Source of the DNA: Aquimarina sp.
Lineage (GTDB): Bacteria > Bacteroidota > Bacteroidia > Flavobacteriales > Flavobacteriaceae
NCBI GenBank assembly: GCA_002697475.1
Contig: NZVW01000125.1
Span: 1-17,226, forward strand
Direction: 5' to 3'
Length of the DNA stretch: 17,226 nucleotides
The position numbers and the translations under genes were made by a program. Below, piece by piece: positions 9,801 to 16,808 of this stretch (the first letter of the stretch is position 1; every line of letters begins with the position of its first letter). The notes under the pieces were generated by a model. The model had not been told where the DNA came from, made no database searches, and saw only the letters and a program-made list of their open reading frames with translations.

Positions 9801-10006
9801 TGATTATAAAATTGACCTCTGTCCTGACGGAAGAGATATTCTTCTGTTCCATCAGAAAAAAATAATTTAATCCATTTTAGTCCATTACTATTAGAGCCAC
9901 ATCCTGATGGTCCTCTACCTATATAACCGTCTACTGTTATTGTATATTGCTGAGCCCAATTAAAAAAAGGGAAAAGCAAAATGAGAATGAGTATTATTCT
10001 TTTCAT
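3593..10006 (-). CDS. Giant T9SS-secreted adhesin-like protein with about 17 SprB-like repeats
   Basis: This is a 2137-residue secreted protein. A Sec signal peptide covers residues 1-18 (hydrophobic core, then NWA before QQ). Residues 19 to about 430 form a unique N-terminal region with nine or so cysteines and no family I recognise. About 17 SprB-like repeats follow (roughly 435-1877). Typical units read GGTPPYSFNWSN, then a loop, then AGTYTVTVTD with N/G-C, and end in QPDEL-like linkers. Two further Ig/PKD-like modules span about 1878-2050. The end is a T9SS type A sorting domain (YPNPTPNG near 2059, IYFILIETQG, and RKLVIQ as last residues). It should therefore cross the outer membrane by T9SS and be attached or released at the surface. 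SprB repeats are named after the gliding adhesin of Flavobacterium johnsoniae, but at a third of that length and in this context it need not be the SprB orthologue. It is the last gene of a three-gene operon, 12 bases behind the FN3 gene. Confidence 0.9.
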   Translation of the reverse strand: MKRIILILILLFPFFNWAQQYTITVDGYIGRGPSGCGSNSNGLKWIKLFFSDGTEEYLFRQDRGQFYNQDYPLLTRTYPNSKRITRIGWRTVSRDRNSFGDCSRSWDREAFVNISSPCFYQYLPKEDIYERRINRGWASISIVPTINLSYRDGISATSIYPGCETGGINIDASAGHTPANEVYTWEFLDPVNTETRNHPDYQSLLDEVSRTEANYRQCVRQTGDPDRCIRQFDLWIAARQALNSYTGPRTIQVEIWRPIPNKTGQARISLGLSDLYSSSADRETAVNKNIDIRLRPSCNPWNSNYNILSVIYLPDPPSIARTPRIVQPSCSYEDDADFMLFFDRQVHNYEQIDINLLRRNSTNVYVPYDNNTNIRSLVNQGGGVYAYDWRPSTGRNLIAGQYRIQVSGYNRSNGAPFCQQYEYDFTINSPSRVTFNAEKVGDEVCPGSNDGQLRITAQGGTGSYQYSINNGASWQNLPGTSYVVNNLTPGNYRVQVRDSNGCLDKENVADPNKNILITINSKNAISHSVNMIVPPGAPGMSDASINFNTVSGGTFNVSNGISYHSYTLYINASNSNTRTGQAISNGFTIVGLPAGNHQIQYRDANGCLSQRFNLPEIRDPQPISFNIQKTDPDCYDANNGEINVINISGGYSPYSFSWTRNGVAYGTGTSGITGDNATYAVVVTDSRLGRSELTNITFDNIPLPITITNIDIQPITCYGGNATVTVSATGGASGTYQYALWNGANTVWQDSNVFLLPENTSSGYQFRVRDRNANSCLSDISSRQFISQPDEITIPSFQVNSNNVYGGSIGVIDLSISGGRPNTNAPFYQVSWTRNGVPISQTGSRITGLLAGDYIATITDGTGSCSITSQTFTVYEPDELFVNIVEETPIDCNGGVGTLRADVTGGSLNYTYRWYKDGAEVVGQLTNTLTNAAIGDYRVVINDRFTNAENVYTLGQPDILALTVDKNDVLCFGGNTGEIILNPSGGTRPYSFSIDNKMTFVNENDLNNLVLEGLIAGAYDVWLRDVNGCEIVTPIPIELSQPTEIIISEILVEPATTVGGTNGSIDIDAEGGTGTLSYNWSRAGDATFTNTSQDIANLSAGVYTITVTDANNCSNSLDIEVLEPQPMLVDVEVSIPVLCYGDELGELYAVVSGGFPIQSTPLDFEYRWYLIEGVNETLLNTDLTLDRLSDIPAGTYRVVARDNQGTEAEDTIVLTQPDELIVTLDDAVNINCHGEFTGSINITVTGGPIDQNTGDYFPYSFRWSKIEDSSFESLVEDPQNLSSGTYELVVIDENLCTTSLSEPVILTQPDAPLEITNITTTNLSGYETGNGSIAIDVSGGTQPYTYQWTNTDDTAFSAATEDIENLGIGNYELSITDALGCSVTLQQEITQPDQLLAQITPLSPDQSIQCYGEETLVPLEVTVTGGVGQYSYQWYEINTPADILYTEPFTETLPAGSYEVLVVDENNNQVIASYEVVEPSELTIEETVTDIVCYNELTGEIDITVTGGVPPYQYNWSNGELTEDLSGLRAGTYTVTVIDANLCLTSKEIEVQQPNELLVSINRQYPSSSDATDGRIEAIVSGGVPPYRYDWFDDQGVLLPFTSNILNNVGAEKYGLTIYDSNNCQLILDDIDLYEPPVLEVVIEQRSVISCNGNENTGSLVAIVSGGVPFNSAARYEFQWYNAITNLPIAGQNQILTGIGAGLYVVEVTDAIGTVVRSDIFSLQEPEILEIALDPDYINCGDNTDWTINSIVTGGTPPYRYRWNTGSTSNNISNVVAGTYELVVIDARGCRAENQITVTAPEPLMSSFSSTIPTCYGGCDGTIDIDVFGGTPPYSFNWSNDMGTEDLIDVCAGEYTVLITDSKGCQRTDTIVINNPDQIIFDLGEDITLCVDQTITIDATINDDMATYLWSSSNGFTSTEPIVELSNIGVYEVQVTDRKGCIVSDAISVDRSTEPINAEFIASTQVFAGEQFVVVNISDPIPENAVWELPDGAELIFMDNNYAELIINEPGDYDISLWIDRGLCSDVATKRVSVIEREFDNDSDSNPSEEDIAKFEYSIYPNPTPNGQFSVDINLSKILPVSIKIFNMVNNNLVAHDRMEGRNAYVIDYSLSALPSGIYFILIETQGQSQVRKLVIQ
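4376..8704 (-). repeat. Array of SprB-like repeats with a three-repeat superperiod
   Basis: The coded array covers about residues 435-1877 of the 2137-residue protein and holds roughly 17 divergent units of about 75-95 residues. Each has a start near C-Y/F-G-x-x-x-G-x-I, a central T/S-GG-x-x-PY-x-Y/F-x-W, and an end G-x-Y-x-V-x-V-x-D-x-x-x-C. The DNA is too diverged to appear as a nucleotide tandem repeat. Cysteine placement defines triplets A-B-C: A repeats (1, 4, 7, 10, 13, 16) have both the first and last cysteine, B repeats (2, 5, 8, 11, 14) lack the first, and C repeats (3, 6, 9, 12, 15) lack the last. The first cysteines of successive A repeats are C445, C717, C971, C1232, C1493 and C1740. 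Repeat 17 breaks the pattern, with four cysteines. Confidence 0.85.
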
Positions 10007-10018
10007 AACTAAGCCTGT

Positions 10019-12112
10019 TTAGTATACTACCTCAATTTTTTTGATAGGTGATTTAGCCCCCGAAGCATAAACCGCCTGAATCATATAGTTATACTTAGTA
10101 TTTATTTTTAAGTTTCTATCTGTGTACTTATCTTCATCTTTTTCGAAAACTTTATATAGTGTCGGTTTAAGATCTTCTTCACTTTTATAAAGTCTATACT
10201 CTGAAATATTATTTTCCTTATATCTCCAGTTAATTGAGATATATCTTTCTTCTCTATTTACCGTTGCATTAAATTTTTCAATTTCTGGTTTGATGCCATT
10301 ATCAGGAACTTTAATTGTTAGTGGAGTTATTGGTTCTGACTCTAATCCCGATTCATCTATGGTAATTAAGGTATAGATATAGTTAATCGTAGGTGTTGCT
10401 GTAGCATCTTTATAGGTGTTTTCTGGTAAAGTGATTTCTGATATCAGCTGCCAGGGTTCGTCTTTTCCTTTCTCTTTTCTATAAATAGCTGTTTTCCTTG
10501 CATCCATACTACTGCTATTAACCCATGTTAAGGTTATGATGCCTTTATCGACTTCAAAAGATTTAAATACAGGTTTAGTCGGCGGAATAACATCTGGTTT
10601 TTTAACCTCAAGTATTTCTGAAAACGCACTGGGATTATACCTCTGATCAAAAGCCTGTACCTTGTAATATATCTTGCTATTAAGAGTTTTAATATGTACA
10701 GTATCTATAAATGTAGCATTAGGTATAGGCTTAAAGGTAATCTGAGTAAATTCCTCATCACTAAGGTTTGCTTTAAAAACCCTATACCCCATAAAATCTA
10801 TTTCACTATTCAAATTCCAAGAAAGCTTAACAACTCCTGTAGAATCTATAGTAGCGCTTAATCCTGAAGGTTTTGCCGGTGGTTCTTGGTCATCTAACTG
10901 AACCATTTTAGGAAAAGAAACTCTTTTTGAGCCATCTTTTCCTACTGCACTTATGGTAAAATAATTGATGACTTCAAGATTAGAAATAGTAGTTGTTCTA
11001 ATCTTCTTATCAATATTTTGCTGAACTATTTTATACCCCTCTTTAATATGATTTGATTTATTAATCTCAAAGTGAGATATGGATTCATTCCCCTCAGGAA
11101 ATTCCCAGCTTATAACTACCTGATTATGAACAAGATTTGCATTAATTATAGCAGGAGTAGTTTCTAGAGGTTTTTGCCCTTTTCCTGATATTACTTCTGA
11201 AGGAGGTCCGATCAAACCAAAAGGAGAAATTCCTTTTACTCTATAATAGTAAGTCTTATTATTAACAGGTATTGTATCCAAATAGAACATTCTATCAGTG
11301 CTGCGATCTTCCTTTTCATTCAGGTTTACTATTGGCGAATTTTCTAATCTATTGTATGTTTTACCGGCATCATCAGATCTTTCTATAATATAATTATTAA
11401 AAGTTCTTTTCAACAGTTCATAATTCCAGGTAAGTTGTACTGTCCTATCTCCAAAAACACCCACAAAATCAATCGGTTTTGGCAATTCTCTATAATCATT
11501 GGCTCCCAGAAAGACTCCTCCGAATTTCACCTGCATTTTATCTTCAGGAATTAACGCATATATCTTATATAGATACTTTTCATCCTTTTTAATATCATTA
11601 TCAACAAAACCTAATCCCGAATGCAAGGCTACTTTAAAATCCTGATCAGCAGCAAATAATGCATACGAAAATCTTTGCTCTAAAGCTTCTGCCTGATTAA
11701 GAATACTCAGTAAATCATTACCAGCGTTTTCCATTTCAACTTCAAAGTCATCTCCATACAACGATTGTGCTGCAATTGCAGCATAATCATTATCATCAAC
11801 TAAACCTTCCCACTCTTCTAAGGGTCTGGGCTTAATCGGTGAGTCATTCAAAGTCTTAATAATCGGAGCTTTAAGTAAAGAATCTCCTTTAGCTATGGTT
11901 TCCCTTACTATTTTAAACCCATATTGGTTGGCATATTTCCATGAAGTAGGGGTATTCATTCCCCATCGTAACATGATTGCATCTTGTGTAACAGTACCTA
12001 TTACCTTAACCTCGGGTTTTTCATCTCCTATGGCCCTTTGCGCATGTATTTCAGTAAAAAATACTATAGCAATAAAACATAATAGTGAACTTAATTTCAT
12101 TCTCCTTTTCAT
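10019..12112 (-). CDS. Secreted fibronectin type III repeat protein
   Basis: This 697-residue protein has a Sec signal peptide, probably cleaved after IHA (residue 24). Translation could also start at M5 (12100), which leaves a cleaner signal. Five FN3 domains are visible at about 211-311, 316-406, 410-506, 509-603 and 607-697. Each shows the early W (VQLTW, VVISW, VKLSW, ITLTW, ISINW) and a late Y-x-Y/V strand (YYYRVKGIS, NYFTISAV, IYYKVQAF, NYIYTLITI, KYNYMIQA). A sixth FN3-like unit lies at about 33-190, opening with AIMLRWGM and closing with YLYKIYAL, with an insertion of about 100 residues that includes a predicted helical stretch (around 108-160). No catalytic motif, T9SS tail or lipobox is present, so it is probably periplasmic or carried out with a partner. 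It starts within the stop codon of the upstream gene, so translation is probably coupled. I cannot assign a specific function. Confidence 0.85.
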   Translation of the reverse strand: MKRRMKLSSLLCFIAIVFFTEIHAQRAIGDEKPEVKVIGTVTQDAIMLRWGMNTPTSWKYANQYGFKIVRETIAKGDSLLKAPIIKTLNDSPIKPRPLEEWEGLVDDNDYAAIAAQSLYGDDFEVEMENAGNDLLSILNQAEALEQRFSYALFAADQDFKVALHSGLGFVDNDIKKDEKYLYKIYALIPEDKMQVKFGGVFLGANDYRELPKPIDFVGVFGDRTVQLTWNYELLKRTFNNYIIERSDDAGKTYNRLENSPIVNLNEKEDRSTDRMFYLDTIPVNNKTYYYRVKGISPFGLIGPPSEVISGKGQKPLETTPAIINANLVHNQVVISWEFPEGNESISHFEINKSNHIKEGYKIVQQNIDKKIRTTTISNLEVINYFTISAVGKDGSKRVSFPKMVQLDDQEPPAKPSGLSATIDSTGVVKLSWNLNSEIDFMGYRVFKANLSDEEFTQITFKPIPNATFIDTVHIKTLNSKIYYKVQAFDQRYNPSAFSEILEVKKPDVIPPTKPVFKSFEVDKGIITLTWVNSSSMDARKTAIYRKEKGKDEPWQLISEITLPENTYKDATATPTINYIYTLITIDESGLESEPITPLTIKVPDNGIKPEIEKFNATVNREERYISINWRYKENNISEYRLYKSEEDLKPTLYKVFEKDEDKYTDRNLKINTKYNYMIQAVYASGAKSPIKKIEVVY

Positions 12113-12114
12113 TA
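12110..12114 (-). other. TAATG stop/start overlap between two secreted-protein genes
   Basis: Read on the minus strand, the stop TAA (12114-12112) of the 1532-residue gene shares one base with the ATG (12112-12110) of the FN3 gene. This arrangement usually means translational coupling by terminating and reinitiating ribosomes, and it supports this start for the FN3 gene and a shared transcript. An in-frame second ATG lies four codons later (12100-12098). Confidence 0.8.
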
Positions 12115-15100
12115 TTCGTACAATGGATTATTATACTTGACCTCTTCAATAGCATTTCCTGAAGCCTGTCCAGGTAACAGGTAATTTAATTTAGTTTTAT
12201 ATCTACCTTTCCTCATTAAAGGGAATGGATTGATAATAAGATTCTGATAGGGAACTAATTGTTGCCAGCTTAAATCAGAACTTATAATCTGATATCTCAG
12301 ATCTTCAAAATCCTGATAATAGTAATGCGTTAGATTATAGCGATAAGGATTGTACTCTCTAATCTCTCCATCAAGACCATTTTCCAGATAGGTTAAATAC
12401 CATGACATAGGCTCAACACCTTCCTGAGGAGGTACTCCTACACTTTGTGTATCTCTTGTTACTTTTATATCACCTTCAAAAGGGTAATTCTGGTATAACA
12501 ATGGATAGATATCATTTCTATAATATGCATTATCCATAACAGCGCTAGCTTTAATAAGAGGCTTATTACCTGAATACTTGCTACCTATAAGCTCAACAAG
12601 ATCAAATGGTTCAAAACTTTCGATTGCAGATAGTAATGTTAAACCATACGGATAAGTAACATGTTCATACAGATCCTTGACCTCATTGTATGCATTCATC
12701 TTTTTAGCGAAAGTGGTATAATTACTACTTTCAAAACTATATACTAAAAGCTCTCTTTTCTCTCCATTAATTAAAACATCATCAACCTGCTTAGATCGTA
12801 TCTCAACCTGATTATCATCAGTATCTCCATCAAGATTTTGAGTAGTATAATTTTCAGAGACATTTTGATTGATATCCTTTTCTCCTGGCACTAAACTTAT
12901 CTTAATTTCATAATTACTATTGGTAGACATATCCTGAGGTAAGGTATATACTATCTGTTTTTTAGCAGAATCATAAGTAAATGTCTTATTCATTGATCTG
13001 CCTGCCGACTCAATTGACATGTTCATCTCCTTTTTCCAGGTAGGAACGGCATCAAAAAGATACGATTGACCTCTTTTAAGGTTGATATATGCTGTACTAT
13101 ATTGATCGATGTAAAAATTCTTCTGTCCTAAAGTAGGATACATAAAATCAATATTTGTCAATGGAATTGACTCAGGTGCTGTACCTGTAACAAAATTTAT
13201 TTCTTTTGTCTCGATAGCTGTTTGTCCTTCATCCTTAATGATTTGCCATGCACCATCAACAAACTCTTCGAAATGTAATTGTACAAAAGCTTTGATATTA
13301 CTTTGAGGTGGTAATATTTCGTGTGAATAGAATACAGCTATATCATTACTATTGTTCCACTCAATTTCTCCGACTATTGGGCTTCCATCCTTAGAAACGT
13401 CAAACTTATCCAGTATAATCTTATACTTTCTATCTCCGGTATCATCGGGTAATTCAAAAACTTTATTAACCTGAAGGTTAAAAGCGACTTGTGGAGCAGC
13501 AAAAACATCCACTTCTGTAGCACCTTCTTTTGGTGACATATCTCCAATAACAACAATACCATCTAATGGGCTACCTCCTACAATTTCACACTTCTTACCA
13601 AGTTCAATTTTAAACCTGAACTTTCCTTTTATCAATCCTCCTAACACACGATATCTACCCGCTAAATATCCTCTCAACCATACAGGATTAGGAAGTCTTG
13701 CCTGCATTAATACAGCTCCTCCTCCAGCAAAAATGGTGACTTTCTTTTTCTTTCCAAAAAGTTTGAATTTTAATCCTAACTCCCCTTGCAGATATGCATA
13801 TGCCTGTCCATTTGCATACCAACCATTAATACCTATTGGCTCTGAACTACCTACACAATGGGCTTCTCCATAATCCTTAAGCATAATATCAAAACCTATT
13901 CCTGCATCGAAACGCGCGTAGAATATTAAAAACTTAAGATCACCTGTACTCATAGACCAATGGGCACCCATTGCCATTCCTTTACCTGCTTTAAGTTGAT
14001 TCAGGTCTCTGGTATAATCCAATTTTGATGCATCAACACCCAGCATCTGAGCTACCATAGGCGGAGGCGGAGGACTACCTGGAATATCTTCTCCCGTCAT
14101 AAAATAACTACGGGTTTCCATTTCTAAAATTGCAATATCCAACTTGGTACCTACGGGATCTTCTGGTGTTCCTATTAAAATATGCCATTTATCAGGACCT
14201 ACATAAAAATCCATCCAGCCCGCTCTTCCATTTGGACCTATACCTTTTAGGAATCCAAAGTTGATATACAACTCAGAAGTTGCATGAAAAATATCATTTA
14301 CAAAATCATATTTAATGAATACATTAGCTGCTAATGACCCTTCCGGACTATATGCAGGAATTACAGCATCAGAGCCCTGTGCAACTAAAGCCAGTTTATC
14401 CGCAAGACGTTCATAAAAATCATTTGGTATACTTGTAATTAGATTCCCTTCGCCTTTAAAATAAATATCCTGAAGACCTCCGTTACTTCTAAAAGCCATT
14501 CCAAACTCTACCGTAGCATTAAATAGTTCTTCAGAATTCTGAGTGATAATGCCCATTGTAGCTTTCATCCCAAAACTATTTTGAGCATAGGGCTCGTAAA
14601 CAACACCCGAGGCGGATGTACCTATGTTTTGATATGCACCATTTTGACTTCTATCAACGCCTGCCATTTTCATCCTATTGTAGAATCCACCGCCAAAAGA
14701 ATTTATCGCAAAACCTGTAAAAATCGGGATTGGAGTAGGAAGAGTAACCTGACCATCTGCAAACCAATATCTAAATTCGTCAGTACGTCCAAATAAGGCC
14801 TTCACTTCTACTTCAAGGCTCATACCTTTTGTAAATTTAGCTCCTACTGCCCCTGCAAAACCCTTACCATAGGTAGGATCTTCATCAAAAATAAATATGG
14901 CTCCTTTAAGTTCAAGACCTGCAACTTCCATCTCCACGAAGACACGTTCCAGATCAATACCATCATATTTCCAGCGATCCTTTCCTCCTTCGTCTCTTAG
15001 CTCTCCCTTGATAGCAAGCTTAGCTCCCCCTCCATTTCCTCCATCATTCTCTGATGTCAGATTAATGTTAAAATCAAAAATGAGCTCTGCTCTCGTGTCT

Positions 15101-16710
15101 GAAGGGGTCCTTAAGCCTATTTCGTTAATGGTCACCGGAAAATTGGCCAGACTCATCTTGCCACGATAACCAAAATAATCCACTGAAAATTTAGGTGATT
15201 CAGTCTGGAGTAGCATATTCTCGAATACAATACCCTTAAAATCAACCGTGTCATCATTAGATGATGAGTCTCTACTTAATCCGCTTTGTATGCTAACCGA
15301 ACCATTCAGGTTTGCTTTAGGTTTAAATACATCATCTTCAACCTTCATTTCTATAAAGGAATCCTCAGTTAGTTTTACTTTTGCATTCCAAACATCAAAA
15401 TTAATCTCATCTGTACCTGTAACTCTAAAACTATATGCATCCGGCTGAATTATAGCATCATATTTTAAACGATCTACTTGTGAAACAGGAAGCAACAGTT
15501 CCCCACTAAACTCTCCTGCTTTTAACGTATTTGTTTCAATATCAATTAAAAAACGATCTAAAGAGAATTGCCATTTAGAGGCTGAACCCTCATCAATAGA
15601 TAGTACATTTTCTCCTAAAAACCTACCGGTAACTCCCTGATCATCAATAATCAAATTTGATGCTCCAAATGTTATTCGTTTGTCATCTCCAGCCTTTCTA
15701 AACTCTTTAGGTAATAAAACTTCTAAGGTATTTATATACACCCCTCTCCACAGGTTTTGATCAGCACTATAATACTTGGACAAATATTCCTGAGGCATTG
15801 CCTGATCATTTCGAAGGTCACTAAAATCAAACACAGCTGTATTTAATTTGAATGTAGTTCCTTCCAATCCTTTAATACCAAACTCCGGTAATGTAATATT
15901 CACTACGATATCATTCCAATCGCTTACTACTGTTTTAAAGTTTCCTTCAACATATCCTAAGCGTTCCTTACCATTTTCATCCACAGGATAAAGTAAACCA
16001 TTCGAAAATTTAACATCAGCATCAATCCCCAGCTCCTTAAATCCACCACAATCAATTGTAGCGTAGGTTTTAGGTTCATCGAAACTACCATTTAGGGTCA
16101 GAATAGCTTTGCCATTATTAATGTTAAGCCTGAATTGAGAAATAAGATTCAATTTGGCATCTCCGATGATTCCTCCCTCATGAGATAATTTAATATCATT
16201 AGCACCCAATATGAGTGTTCCTTTTGGGGTTTCTACTTTCAGAAAAGCGATAAGTTCTGTATAGGCAGGTTTAAAAACAGCCTTAGCAATACCCACAGTA
16301 TATTTTACATTGCTTAATTCTAAAGGCCTTATTGCTACCGGTAACTGGCCCAGACTTTCATCTGTTAAGAGGTCTATGTAGTTTTGAGTTTCTTCAATAC
16401 GGCTAAATACATTAGCTGCCATTTCCTCCCACTCTTTATTGGCCAAAGCCTCTGGAGTATCATATACAAAACCTACTTCGTTAGAATATTGTTTATTATT
16501 TGAAATGATCTCCGGTGTATCATACTTTTCCAGAGATTTAAAATTTCTAAGTGTCTTCGCTGATGGTATAACCATACCCTTTTTAGCAGATGAGTTATTT
16601 AGGGTATCCTTAGTTTTATCAATACCCAGGTACACTTCGCTATTTACAGAAGAAAAGCTTACAAAAACGCAAAGAAAAGTAAGTGAAATGGTTAGTAAGA
16701 GTTTGTTCAT
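12112..16710 (-). CDS. Large secreted beta-rich protein of unknown function
   Basis: This 1532-residue protein has a clear Sec signal peptide (MNKLLLTISLTFLCVFVSF, cleavage probably near residue 24) and no lipobox or T9SS tail. I do not recognise the family. Residues of about 110-600 consist of short alternating strand patterns suggesting a long beta-structure. Residues of about 600-1030 are glycine- and aromatic-rich, with TPIPIFTGFAINSFGGGF near 660-680, a proline run (PPPPP, about 878-883) and a basic KKKK patch near 985. From about M1058, SPKEGATEVDVFAAPQVAF resembles the start of a bacterial Ig-like (Big_5 type) domain to about 1165. The rest has no recognisable domain. It is first of the three operon genes, and its stop overlaps the FN3 gene start. 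Its size, signal peptide and partners suggest an envelope or exported structural component, but that is inference. The ORF is unbroken. Confidence 0.8.
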   Translation of the reverse strand: MNKLLLTISLTFLCVFVSFSSVNSEVYLGIDKTKDTLNNSSAKKGMVIPSAKTLRNFKSLEKYDTPEIISNNKQYSNEVGFVYDTPEALANKEWEEMAANVFSRIEETQNYIDLLTDESLGQLPVAIRPLELSNVKYTVGIAKAVFKPAYTELIAFLKVETPKGTLILGANDIKLSHEGGIIGDAKLNLISQFRLNINNGKAILTLNGSFDEPKTYATIDCGGFKELGIDADVKFSNGLLYPVDENGKERLGYVEGNFKTVVSDWNDIVVNITLPEFGIKGLEGTTFKLNTAVFDFSDLRNDQAMPQEYLSKYYSADQNLWRGVYINTLEVLLPKEFRKAGDDKRITFGASNLIIDDQGVTGRFLGENVLSIDEGSASKWQFSLDRFLIDIETNTLKAGEFSGELLLPVSQVDRLKYDAIIQPDAYSFRVTGTDEINFDVWNAKVKLTEDSFIEMKVEDDVFKPKANLNGSVSIQSGLSRDSSSNDDTVDFKGIVFENMLLQTESPKFSVDYFGYRGKMSLANFPVTINEIGLRTPSDTRAELIFDFNINLTSENDGGNGGGAKLAIKGELRDEGGKDRWKYDGIDLERVFVEMEVAGLELKGAIFIFDEDPTYGKGFAGAVGAKFTKGMSLEVEVKALFGRTDEFRYWFADGQVTLPTPIPIFTGFAINSFGGGFYNRMKMAGVDRSQNGAYQNIGTSASGVVYEPYAQNSFGMKATMGIITQNSEELFNATVEFGMAFRSNGGLQDIYFKGEGNLITSIPNDFYERLADKLALVAQGSDAVIPAYSPEGSLAANVFIKYDFVNDIFHATSELYINFGFLKGIGPNGRAGWMDFYVGPDKWHILIGTPEDPVGTKLDIAILEMETRSYFMTGEDIPGSPPPPPMVAQMLGVDASKLDYTRDLNQLKAGKGMAMGAHWSMSTGDLKFLIFYARFDAGIGFDIMLKDYGEAHCVGSSEPIGINGWYANGQAYAYLQGELGLKFKLFGKKKKVTIFAGGGAVLMQARLPNPVWLRGYLAGRYRVLGGLIKGKFRFKIELGKKCEIVGGSPLDGIVVIGDMSPKEGATEVDVFAAPQVAFNLQVNKVFELPDDTGDRKYKIILDKFDVSKDGSPIVGEIEWNNSNDIAVFYSHEILPPQSNIKAFVQLHFEEFVDGAWQIIKDEGQTAIETKEINFVTGTAPESIPLTNIDFMYPTLGQKNFYIDQYSTAYINLKRGQSYLFDAVPTWKKEMNMSIESAGRSMNKTFTYDSAKKQIVYTLPQDMSTNSNYEIKISLVPGEKDINQNVSENYTTQNLDGDTDDNQVEIRSKQVDDVLINGEKRELLVYSFESSNYTTFAKKMNAYNEVKDLYEHVTYPYGLTLLSAIESFEPFDLVELIGSKYSGNKPLIKASAVMDNAYYRNDIYPLLYQNYPFEGDIKVTRDTQSVGVPPQEGVEPMSWYLTYLENGLDGEIREYNPYRYNLTHYYYQDFEDLRYQIISSDLSWQQLVPYQNLIINPFPLMRKGRYKTKLNYLLPGQASGNAIEEVKYNNPLYE

Positions 16711-16733
16711 AGGCTTGGGTGAAAATAAGTTTG

Positions 16734-16741
16734 CAAAGCTA
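16734..16741 (-). promoter_or_regulatory. Possible Bacteroidota-type -7 box for the secreted-protein operon
   Basis: On the minus strand this reads TAGCTTTG, an exact match to the Bacteroidota -7 consensus TAnnTTTG. It lies 24-31 bases upstream of the ATG at 16710, giving a short 5' leader of some 15-20 bases. No good -33 TTTG/TTG element is present at the usual 19-21 base spacing; a TTTG lies only 10 bases upstream. The whole 98-base gap (16711-16808) is AT-rich and has no clear terminator hairpin, so read-through from the upstream small gene is also possible. Confidence 0.35.
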
Positions 16742-16808
16742 TAAAAATTAACAAATACTTAAGAATTTTTATATGGTACAATATTAGTTATTAAGATTTT
16801 ATATTTTA

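Noticed and set aside
3593..10006. Calling the 2137-residue protein the orthologue of gliding adhesin SprB
   Set aside because: The repeats match that family, but the protein is far shorter than the 6497-residue F. johnsoniae SprB and no gliding genes are adjacent, so a gene symbol is not justified.
14581..15448. Several + strand ORFs of 66-90 codons opposite the 1532-residue gene
   Set aside because: Low-complexity Ser/Pro-rich translations opposite a long intact coding frame, typical antisense shadows.
16439..16744. 101-codon + strand ORF spanning the start of the 1532-residue gene
   Set aside because: It is antisense to a clear signal peptide and coding start, and has no supporting motif.
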